Assembly (NCBI GenBank): GCA_045617825.1
Contig: JAZLJI010000097.1
Location: 1-12,031 of the forward strand
DNA: 12,031 nt
Reading direction: 5' to 3'
Source: UBA6987 sp045617825
GTDB lineage: Bacteria; Bacillota; Clostridia; Lachnospirales; Lachnospiraceae
The translations under genes were made by a program, and so were the position numbers. Position 1 is the first letter of the stretch, and every line of letters begins with the position of its first letter. The notes beneath the pieces are model-generated. The model was not told the DNA's origin. It worked only from the letters and a program-made list of their open reading frames with translations, and searched no databases. Positions 1-6,064 of this stretch are shown here, piece after piece.

Positions 1-399
1 GTGACCACCGGCGGCCGGGCCCTGAAGTTCTATTCCTCCCCGCGTCTGGACGTGCGCCGGATAGAATCCCTGAAGCAGGGCGGCGGGATCGTGGGCAACC
101 ACGTCCGCGTCAAGGTCGTCAAGAACAAGGTGGCTCCACCCTTCAAGGAAGCGGAATTCGATATCATGTTCGGCACCGGCATTTCCCGGGAGGGAGATAT
201 CCTGGATCTGGCCGCCTCCATCAACGTGGTGGAGAAGAGCGGCGCCTGGTATTCCTACCAGGGCAACCGCATCGGCCAGGGCCGCGACAACACCAAGCTG
301 TTCCTGAAGGCGCATCCGGAGATGCTGGAGGAGATCGAACGCACGGTCAGAGAGCATTACGGACTGACGGTGCATGAGGCCGCCGAGCCGGAAGCCTGA
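1..399 (+). CDS. recA: RecA recombinase, C-terminal part (5' end outside window)
   Basis: This is the last 132 residues of RecA, the ATP-dependent strand-exchange protein of homologous recombination and LexA co-protease. The window opens just after loop L2: TTGGRALKFY follows at once, so the GTG at position 1 is an internal valine codon and not a start. Family landmarks are KVVKNKVAPPFK (residues 38-49), the GAWYSY block (81-86) and IGQGRDN (91-97), followed by the helical C-terminal domain (roughly 98-122). The usual acidic tail is short here (HEAAEPEA). The codons for that tail and the TGA stop form the first unit of a tandem repeat that continues into non-coding DNA. recX, which often follows recA in Firmicutes, is absent; rimP comes next. 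Identification is certain; the N-terminal two thirds lie outside the window. Confidence 0.97.
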   Translation: MTTGGRALKFYSSPRLDVRRIESLKQGGGIVGNHVRVKVVKNKVAPPFKEAEFDIMFGTGISREGDILDLAASINVVEKSGAWYSYQGNRIGQGRDNTKLFLKAHPEMLEEIERTVREHYGLTVHEAAEPEA

Positions 400-544
400 A
401 CAGGGAACGGAAACGTCGAGCCGGAGGCCTGAGACTATCCCGGACCGTCGGGGCAGAGGCCTGAACCTGGGACGGAAACCCAAGCCGGAGGCCTGAACCG
501 GGGACGGAAACGCCGAGTCTGAGGCAGGATCGCAGAGGCAGCAG
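382..544 (+). repeat. Imperfect 32-33 bp tandem repeat across the recA stop codon
   Basis: Four units are visible at 382-414, 415-446, 447-479 and 480-511, with a decayed fifth at about 512-544. The shared core is GAGCCGGAGGCCTGAAC followed by GGGACGGAAAC; unit 2 has a diverged second half. The first unit codes for the RecA tail EPEA and contains the TGA stop. The later copies repeat this segment, stop triplet included, outside the gene. A unit of about 33 bp equals 11 codons, so the array may have arisen as an in-frame duplication of the acidic-tail codons that later lost its frame (inference). It is too short and has no spacers, so it is not a CRISPR array. No obvious recA terminator with a T-run follows it. 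Confidence 0.7.
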
Positions 545-570
545 CCCGAAACGAAGCATCGCCGATCATT

Positions 571-631
571 CTGCAATTTTTGCAAATTTTGCAAAATAGT
601 GCTTGCATTTTCAAACGGCCTGATGTATTAT
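571..631 (+). promoter_or_regulatory. Sigma-A-like promoter of the rimP-nusA-infB operon with AT-rich upstream tract
   Basis: A TATTAT -10 box (626-631, 5 of 6 consensus) lies exactly 17 bp downstream of TTGCAT (603-608, a weak -35 that keeps the TTG). Upstream, 571-600 holds AT tracts at roughly 10-bp spacing (GCAATTTT, GCAAATTTT, GCAAAAT), which would act like an UP element or curved DNA and offset the weak -35. Transcription would start near 638, about 18 nt before the leader hairpin. This is the only promoter-like sequence I found in the recA-rimP gap. Read from sequence only. Confidence 0.55.
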
Positions 632-655
632 GCTTATGTTGAATATTGTTGGTGC

Positions 656-690
656 GAAAGAGTGGATGAAAATCCACTCTTTCAGTTTTG
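656..690 (+). promoter_or_regulatory. rimP leader hairpin, likely attenuator (weak intrinsic terminator)
   Basis: GAAAGAGTGGAT (656-667) and ATCCACTCTTTC (672-683) form a perfect 12-bp stem capped by a GAAA tetraloop (668-671). A short, broken T-tract (AGTTTTG, 684-690) follows, and the rimP ribosome binding site comes directly after. A strong stem with a poor U-tract, just downstream of a promoter and ahead of an operon encoding NusA, is what a NusA-stimulated terminator looks like. NusA feedback on the rimP-nusA operon through leader attenuation has been reported in Bacillus subtilis. The structure is seen directly; the regulatory role is inferred. A plain mRNA-stabilising 5' hairpin is the alternative. 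Confidence 0.65.
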
Positions 691-709
691 TAGGAGACGA
701 GGTAGAGCA

Positions 710-1183
710 TTGATCAAAAAAGAGGAATGCGAAAAGCGCACAGCAGAGCTGCTGGAGCCGATCTGCCGTGAAAACGGCTTTGAGGTGGTGGATGTGGAGT
801 ATGTCAAGGAAGGAAACGTCAAGTTTCTCCGCGCTTACATCGATAAGCCCGGCGGGATCCGCATCAATGACTGTGAATTGGTAAGCCGGGCGTTGGACGC
901 TGAACTGGATAAGGCGGATTTCATCGACGAAGCCTATACCCTGGAGATCAGCTCCCCCGGACTCCTGAGACCCATCAAAAAGGACCGCGACTTTGAGCGG
1001 AACCTGGGCAAGGAGATCGAGCTGCATCTCTTCAAGGCTCAGGACGGCGAGAAGGACTTTATCGGTGTCCTGAAAAGCTTTGATGCCGAGCACTGTGAAG
1101 TAGAACTTGAGGACGGTTTGGTAAGCTGCGAACGGAAGAACATTTCCCTTGCCAGACCCTATGTGGATTTTTCGGATTTATAA
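710..1183 (+). CDS. rimP: Ribosome maturation factor RimP
   Basis: RimP (YlxS, 157 aa here) binds the pre-30S particle and helps its late assembly in the cytoplasm. It is recognised from the start of the N-terminal domain (ELLEPICRENGFEVVDVEYV), the RAYIDKPGGI strand, the ISSPG block (residues 80-84) with LLRPIKKDRDFERNLGKEIEL after it, and the Sm-like C-terminal domain ending near ISLARPYVDF. I chose the TTG at 710: it has GAGG (699-702) 7 nt upstream, and it gives the normal family length and N-terminus. The longer in-frame reading from 599 would run through the promoter and leader hairpin and adds residues the family lacks. It is the first gene of the operon, and its TAA overlaps by one base an ATG that is not the preferred nusA start. 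Confidence 0.95.
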   Translation: MIKKEECEKRTAELLEPICRENGFEVVDVEYVKEGNVKFLRAYIDKPGGIRINDCELVSRALDAELDKADFIDEAYTLEISSPGLLRPIKKDRDFERNLGKEIELHLFKAQDGEKDFIGVLKSFDAEHCEVELEDGLVSCERKNISLARPYVDFSDL

Positions 1184-1212
1184 TGCAGGATTTGCGGGAG
1201 GAAAAAAGAAAA

Positions 1213-2358
1213 ATGAATACCGAATTACTGGAAGCGTTGGCCGTACTGGAGAAGGAAAAGGATATCAGCCGGGAAGTCATGATGGAAGCCATCGAGAATT
1301 CTCTGCTGACGGCCTGCAAGAACCACTTTGGTAAGGTGGACAATATCCAGGTGCACATGAACCGGGAGACCGGCGACTATGAGATGTTTGCCGAGAAGAC
1401 CGTGGTGGAGAGCGTCGAGGACTCCGCGCTGGAGATCTCTCTGGAGGATGCCCGCAAGGCTTCTCCCAAGGCTCAGCTGGGCGACGTCATCCGTCAGGAT
1501 ATCTTCTCCAAGGATTTCGGCCGTATCGCCACGCAGAATGCCAAGAACGTCATCCTGCAGAAGCTGCGCGAGGAGGAGCGCCGCTCCGTCTATGACCGCT
1601 ACATGTCCCGCGAGCACGAGATCGTCACCGGTATCGTGCAGCGCCACATCGGCAAGAATATCAACATCAATCTGGGCAAATCCGATGCCATCATGCTGGA
1701 GAACGAGCAGGTGAAGACGGAGTCCTACCGTCCCACCGAGCGTCTGAAGGTGCTGATCGTCGAAGTGAAGGATACCCCCAAGGGACCTCACATCCTGGTC
1801 AGCCGTACCCACCCCGAGCTGGTCAAGCGCCTGTTCGAGGCTGAGGTCGCCGAGATCCAGCAGGGCATCGTGGAGATCAAGGCCATTGCCCGTGAGGCCG
1901 GTTCCCGTACCAAGATGGCCGTCGTCTCTTACGACGAGGGCGTGGATCCCATCGGTGCCTGTGTCGGTCTGAACGGCGTCCGTGTCAACGCCGTGGTGGA
2001 CGAGCTGAACGGTGAGAAGATCGACATCATCCACTGGAGCGACAATTCCGCGGAGCTGATCGAAAACGCCCTGAGCCCCGCCAAGGTCATCTGCGTGCTG
2101 GCCGATGACGACGAGCGGGAGGCTCTGGTCATCGTTCCCGACTTCCAGCTGTCCCTGGCCATCGGCAGATCCGGTCAGAACGCCCGTCTGGCGGCCAAGC
2201 TGACCGGCTATAAGATCGATATCAAGAGCGAGACCGAGGCCCGCGAGGCCGGTATCTTCGAGGAGATCGGCTACATCGACGATTACAACAACGACGAGAA
2301 CGGCCAGCCTCAGGAAGGCTACGAAGAGGAGTATCAGGAAGAAGAACATGATCAATAA
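1213..2358 (+). CDS. nusA: Transcription termination/antitermination protein NusA
   Basis: NusA (381 aa) binds RNA polymerase and nascent RNA and modulates pausing, termination and antitermination. Domains in order: N-terminal RNAP-binding domain (about 1-125), S1 domain (about 136-200), KH1 with its GLNG loop in DPIGACVGLNGVRV (245-258), and KH2 with the GRSG loop in LAIGRSGQNARLA (about 315-327). A very acidic tail (YEEEYQEEEHDQ) ends the protein. It lacks the C-terminal acidic repeats of proteobacterial NusA, as usual in Firmicutes. The start at 1213 has GGAGG (1197-1201) 11 nt upstream and gives the family N-terminus MNTELLEALAVLEKEK. An in-frame ATG at 1183 overlaps the rimP stop but sits upstream of that ribosome binding site, so it is less likely. 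It may feed back on its own operon through the leader hairpin at 656-690 (inference). Confidence 0.97.
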   Translation: MNTELLEALAVLEKEKDISREVMMEAIENSLLTACKNHFGKVDNIQVHMNRETGDYEMFAEKTVVESVEDSALEISLEDARKASPKAQLGDVIRQDIFSKDFGRIATQNAKNVILQKLREEERRSVYDRYMSREHEIVTGIVQRHIGKNININLGKSDAIMLENEQVKTESYRPTERLKVLIVEVKDTPKGPHILVSRTHPELVKRLFEAEVAEIQQGIVEIKAIAREAGSRTKMAVVSYDEGVDPIGACVGLNGVRVNAVVDELNGEKIDIIHWSDNSAELIENALSPAKVICVLADDDEREALVIVPDFQLSLAIGRSGQNARLAAKLTGYKIDIKSETEAREAGIFEEIGYIDDYNNDENGQPQEGYEEEYQEEEHDQ

Positions 2359-2623
2359 GCAGCAGCCTCAACGCAGCTGTGTAGGCTGCAGGACCGTGCG
2401 GGACAAATCCCAGCTGATCCGTTTGGTGCATACCCCCGAGGGCAGCTTCCACTGCGATCCCCGGGGCAAGCTCCCGGGAAGAGGCGCGTATATCTGTCCC
2501 AAGGAGGAATGTCTGACCAAGGCCTTCAAAAGCAAGGCCCTGAGAAAGGCCTTTCGCTGCGACGTCAGCGCCGAGGCGAAGGCAGCCCTGCTGGCGGAGG
2601 TCAAGGCCCTTGGTGAATCGTAA
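2348..2623 (+). CDS. rnpM: YlxR-family RNase P modulator RnpM
   Basis: This is a small basic YlxR-family protein (91 aa). Its B. subtilis relative is reported to bind RNase P RNA and modulate tRNA processing. The family signature is clear: RSCVGCR near the N-terminus (residues 9-15), LIRLV (23-27), GRGAYIC (44-50) and the helical AFKSKALRKAF segment. Cysteines at 11, 14, 50 and 55 could sit close together, though the family is not firmly established as zinc-binding. The ATG overlaps the end of nusA by 11 nt, with AGGAAG (2337-2342) just upstream inside nusA, which implies coupled translation. Its position between nusA and the L7Ae-like gene is standard for Firmicutes. Confidence 0.93.
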   Translation: MINKQQPQRSCVGCRTVRDKSQLIRLVHTPEGSFHCDPRGKLPGRGAYICPKEECLTKAFKSKALRKAFRCDVSAEAKAALLAEVKALGES

Positions 2624-2951
2624 GGTCTACGGGCTTCTGGGGCTGGCGGAAAAGGCCGGAAAGGTGGCAGCCGGTGAATTCAGCTGTGAAAAGCAGCTGC
2701 AGAGCGGCAAAGCCAGACTGGTCCTGCTGGCGGCAGACGCCTCCGAAAACAGCAAGAAGAAATTCCGGGATAAAGCGGCGTTCCGCTCTCTGCCCTGTCT
2801 GGAGCTGGACTCCAAGGAGGAGCTGGGGCGAACGATCGGAAAGCAGGAAAGGACCTGCGCAGTGGTGTTGGATGCGGGATTTGCCGCAGCGATACAGAAA
2901 GCATATTCAGCAGAGACTTCGGGACCTACCGAAGAAGCTGTCAAGGGGTAA
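2610..2951 (+). CDS. rplGA: L7Ae/L30e-family RNA-binding protein YlxQ
   Basis: This is a 113-aa member of the ribosomal L7Ae/L30e family, which in Bacillus (YlxQ) binds K-turn RNA; its cellular role is still unclear. Evidence is the N-terminal LLGLAEKAGKVAAGEFSCE helix-loop, KARLVLLAADASENSKKKF (the RNA-binding face of the fold), and the AVVLDAGFAAAI helix before a loose C-terminal tail. The start is TTG at 2610 or the adjacent GTG at 2613, with GGAGG at 2596-2600 fitting either. It overlaps rnpM by 11-14 nt and ends 6 nt before infB. Family assignment is firm; the exact start codon is not. Confidence 0.9.
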   Translation: MVNRKVYGLLGLAEKAGKVAAGEFSCEKQLQSGKARLVLLAADASENSKKKFRDKAAFRSLPCLELDSKEELGRTIGKQERTCAVVLDAGFAAAIQKAYSAETSGPTEEAVKG

Positions 2952-2957
2952 GTAAGT

Positions 2958-5645
2958 ATGGATAATGAGAACAATCTGAACACGAATAACGAAAACGAAG
3001 AACCCAAGAAGAAAAAGTGGAGCGTAGTCTTTCATCAGCAGAACAGCCAGCAGAACAGTCTGAAGACCAGACCTGCCGCGCCGGCCGGCCCCAAGAAGAG
3101 CGAGACCGGCTCCCGGCCCGCTCCCGCAAAGAGCGAAGCGGCGGCTGATTCCGCTGCGAAGAAGGAGCCGGTGAAGCCCGCCGCGCCCAAGGCGGAGGCG
3201 CCCAAGGCAGAACCCGTAAAGCCCGCAGAGCCTGCGAAGCCTCAGGCCCGCTTTGTCGATATGAGCCAGGTCCGCGCCGCGGATCAGGAGGCCAAGGACA
3301 GAAGCGCCCGTCTGGCCAGACAGCAGAGCGAACGGAAGGAAAACGGCGGCCGCAGCTATGACCGCAATGGCCAGGGCAGCCGTTCCCAGGGACAGCGAAG
3401 CTTCGACCGGAACGGCCAGGGCGGCCTCGGCGGAAACCGCCAGCAGGGCGGCTATAACCGCGGGACCCAGGGCGGTCAGACCGGCTATGGAAACCGCACG
3501 CAGAGCAGCGGCGGATACCGTCCTGCCGGCAGCCACAGCCAGGGCGGCAGCAGCTTCGGCGGCCCCGTCTTCAACAAGGATAAGGACGCGGATTCGGACG
3601 TCAAGCGCCGCAGCACCTCCTCCCGCAGCTCGGCTCCCAAGCCCAGCGGAGCGGATTTCGGCGGTCTGGGCCTGTCCAAGAACGGGAAGAACACCAAGCA
3701 GACCCGCAACGCGGCCGGCGCGGCCAAGGCCAACGACCGCTACAACAAGGGAGAATCCGACGAGATGAGAAGACCCGGCGGCAAGAATGCCAAGGGCCAT
3801 TCCACCAAGGATTTTGAGAAGAACGGCCGCGGCCCCGTCAAGGCCGAGCCCAAGGAAAGCGAGATCAAGACCATCACCATTCCCGAGACCATCACGGTGA
3901 AGGAGCTGGCGGAGGCCATGAAGCAGCAGCCCACCGCGCTCATCAAGAAGATGTTCCTGGCCGGCAAGATGCTGACCCTGAACGATGAGCTGGATTACGA
4001 TACCGCGGCGGATATCGCGCTGGAATTCGATATCATCGCCGAGAAGGAAGAGCAGGTCGACGTTCTGGAGGAGCTGCTGAAGGATGCCATCGAGGATCCC
4101 GAGGACAGCCTGGTATCCCGTCCTCCCGTGGTCTGCGTCATGGGCCACGTCGATCACGGCAAGACCTCCCTGCTGGATGCCATCCGCAAGACCAGCGTGA
4201 CCACCGGAGAAGCCGGCGGCATCACCCAGCACATCGGCGCGTACATGGTGGAGATCAACGGCCAGAAGATCACCTTCCTGGATACCCCCGGCCACGAGGC
4301 ATTTACCGCCATGCGTATGCGCGGCGCCCAGGCTACGGATATCGCGATCCTGGTGGTGGCTGCCGACGACGGCGTGATGCCGCAGACCGTTGAAGCCATC
4401 AACCACGCCAAGGCGGCCGGCGTCGAGATCATCGTCGCCATCAATAAGATCGATAAGCCCGCGGCAAACGTGGATAAGGTCAAGAAGGAGCTGACCGAAT
4501 ACGGCATCATCAGCACCGACTGGGGCGGCAGCAACGAATTCGTACCCGTATCCGCCAAGCGCGGCGACGGTATCGAGGATCTGCTGGAGACCGTTCTGCT
4601 GGTGGCTGAGGTGAAGGACCTGAAGGCCAATCCCAAGCGGAACGCCCGCGGTCTCGTCATCGAGGCTCAGCTGGATCCGAACCGCGGTCCCGTGGCTACC
4701 GTTCTGATCCAGAAGGGTACGCTGAAGGTCGGCGACAACGTGGCCGCCGGCGGCAACTACGGCAAGATCCGCGCCATGCTGAACGATAAGGGCGAGAAGG
4801 TCCAGACCGCCACGCCGGGCATGCCCGTCGAGATCCTGGGTCTGTCCAGCGTTCCCTCTGCCGGCGAGGTCCTGATCTCCACCAAGAACGAGAAGGATGC
4901 CAGAGCCTATGCCGACACCTTCGTTTCCGAGGGCCGCAAGAAGCTGCTGGAGGAGACCAAGGGCAAGCTGTCCCTGGACGATCTGTTCAGCCAGATCAAG
5001 GCCGGCAACATGAAGGAGCTGAACCTGATCGTCAAGGCCGACGTTCAGGGCTCCGTGGAAGCCGTGAAGACCAGCCTGCTGAAGCTGAGCAACGAGGAGG
5101 TCGCCGTGAAGGTGATCCACAGCGGTGCCGGCAACATCACCGAATCCGACGTGACGCTGGCCTCCGCCTCCAACGCCATCATCATCGGCTTCAACGTGAA
5201 GCCCGATGCCCAGGCCAAGTCCATCAGCGAGCAGGAGAAGGTGGATATCCGCCTGTACGATATCATTTACAAGGCCATCGAGGACGTGGAAGCGGCCATG
5301 CTGGGCATGCTGGATCCCGTTTACGAGGAGCAGATCGCCGGTCATGCCGTGGTGCGTCAGATCTTCAAGGCCTCCGGTATCGGCAACATCGCCGGCTGCT
5401 TCGTACTGGACGGCAAGATCACCAAGAACTGCAAATGCCGCATTACCCGGGGCAAGGAGCAGATCTTCGACGGTCCTCTGGCCTCTCTCAAGCGTTTCAA
5501 GGACGACGTCAAGGAAGTGGCCGCCGGTTATGAGTGCGGTCTGGTATTTGAAAAATTCGGCGAGATCCAGGAAGAGGACACCATCGAGGCTTACCTCATG
5601 GTGGAACAGCCCCGGAAGCTGCCGAGCCATAAGGATCAGGCATGA
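2958..5645 (+). CDS. infB: Translation initiation factor IF-2
   Basis: IF2 (895 aa) is the GTPase that brings fMet-tRNA to the 30S P site and drives subunit joining. About 300 disordered residues come first: an Ala/Pro/Lys/Glu-rich part (about 30-110), then a Gly/Gln/Asn/Arg/Ser part (about 123-200) with a duplicated RSYDRNGQG/RSFDRNGQG (132-140 and 147-155). The IF2N domain follows (about 306-357). G-domain motifs are all intact: G1 GHVDHGKT (396-403), G2 GITQH (421-425), G3 DTPGH (442-446), G4 NKID (496-499) and G5 SAK (532-534). Domains II (about 560-650), III (about 675-785) and IV, the fMet-tRNA-binding end (about 790-890), complete it. It is longer than B. subtilis IF2 (about 716 aa) because of the N-terminus. 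AAGGGG lies 9 nt before the ATG. An in-frame ATG at 3765 could give a short form. Its TGA overlaps the rbfA ATG. Confidence 0.98.
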   Translation: MDNENNLNTNNENEEPKKKKWSVVFHQQNSQQNSLKTRPAAPAGPKKSETGSRPAPAKSEAAADSAAKKEPVKPAAPKAEAPKAEPVKPAEPAKPQARFVDMSQVRAADQEAKDRSARLARQQSERKENGGRSYDRNGQGSRSQGQRSFDRNGQGGLGGNRQQGGYNRGTQGGQTGYGNRTQSSGGYRPAGSHSQGGSSFGGPVFNKDKDADSDVKRRSTSSRSSAPKPSGADFGGLGLSKNGKNTKQTRNAAGAAKANDRYNKGESDEMRRPGGKNAKGHSTKDFEKNGRGPVKAEPKESEIKTITIPETITVKELAEAMKQQPTALIKKMFLAGKMLTLNDELDYDTAADIALEFDIIAEKEEQVDVLEELLKDAIEDPEDSLVSRPPVVCVMGHVDHGKTSLLDAIRKTSVTTGEAGGITQHIGAYMVEINGQKITFLDTPGHEAFTAMRMRGAQATDIAILVVAADDGVMPQTVEAINHAKAAGVEIIVAINKIDKPAANVDKVKKELTEYGIISTDWGGSNEFVPVSAKRGDGIEDLLETVLLVAEVKDLKANPKRNARGLVIEAQLDPNRGPVATVLIQKGTLKVGDNVAAGGNYGKIRAMLNDKGEKVQTATPGMPVEILGLSSVPSAGEVLISTKNEKDARAYADTFVSEGRKKLLEETKGKLSLDDLFSQIKAGNMKELNLIVKADVQGSVEAVKTSLLKLSNEEVAVKVIHSGAGNITESDVTLASASNAIIIGFNVKPDAQAKSISEQEKVDIRLYDIIYKAIEDVEAAMLGMLDPVYEEQIAGHAVVRQIFKASGIGNIAGCFVLDGKITKNCKCRITRGKEQIFDGPLASLKRFKDDVKEVAAGYECGLVFEKFGEIQEEDTIEAYLMVEQPRKLPSHKDQA

Positions 5646-6055
5646 AAAAGCACAGTGTAAAGAATGACCGCATCAATGCGGAAATGCAGAAGGAGCTCTC
5701 CCGGATCATCCGGGAGGAGCTGAAGGATCCTCGTATCCCGGTGATGATCTCCGTGGTCGCCGCCGAGGTGGCGCCGGATCTGAAGACCTGCAAGGCCTAT
5801 ATCTCTGTTTTAGGCGACAAATCGGTACAGGAGGGCACGGCGGCCGCACTGAAGAGCGCCGCCGGCTTCATCCGCCGTCAGGTCGCCCGCAATCTGAATC
5901 TGCGGCTGACGCCCGAGATCAGCTATATCATGGACCAGTCCATCGAATACGGTGCCGAGATGTCCCAGAAGATCGATCAGGTCATGCAGGCGCAGAACGA
6001 GAAAATAGCCCTGATGGGCGAGGCTCAGCCCTCCGTAATAGAGGAAGAGCAGTAA
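5642..6055 (+). CDS. rbfA: 30S ribosome-binding factor RbfA
   Basis: RbfA (137 aa) is a KH-fold protein that binds the pre-30S subunit and assists 16S rRNA 5'-end maturation. Family features are NDRINAEMQKELSRIIREEL at the start, DPRI (29-32), the A-A-G kink of the KH fold in AAGFIRRQVARNLNLRL (73-89), PEI (91-93) and DQSIEYG (98-104). The ATG overlaps the infB TGA (ATGA), so translation is probably coupled. The C-terminal 25 residues are a loose acidic tail. In B. subtilis ylxP lies between infB and rbfA, and in many Clostridia a DHH phosphoesterase (nrnA) lies between rbfA and truB; neither is present here. Its TAA merges with the AAGGAG of the next gene. Confidence 0.95.
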   Translation: MKKHSVKNDRINAEMQKELSRIIREELKDPRIPVMISVVAAEVAPDLKTCKAYISVLGDKSVQEGTAAALKSAAGFIRRQVARNLNLRLTPEISYIMDQSIEYGAEMSQKIDQVMQAQNEKIALMGEAQPSVIEEEQ

Positions 6056-6064
6056 GGAGTTGGC

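Noticed and set aside
382..544. CRISPR array or CRISPR-like repeats
   Set aside because: The repeats are contiguous without spacers, are imperfect, and overlap the recA coding end; no cas genes are near.
599..709. N-terminal extension of RimP from an ATG-like start upstream
   Set aside because: It would require translating the promoter and the leader hairpin, and the added residues are not found in RimP proteins; the TTG at 710 has a proper ribosome binding site.
1225..2355. Open frame of 376 codons on the minus strand, opposite nusA
   Set aside because: Same shadow effect; composition is dominated by Leu, Asp, Gly and Val and no family is recognisable.
2907..5630. Open frame of 907 codons on the minus strand, opposite infB
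   Set aside because: It mirrors infB, has no ribosome binding site or recognisable domain, and is rich in Leu, Gly, Ala and Asp as expected from the complement of a high-GC gene. IF2 on the plus strand has every GTPase motif.
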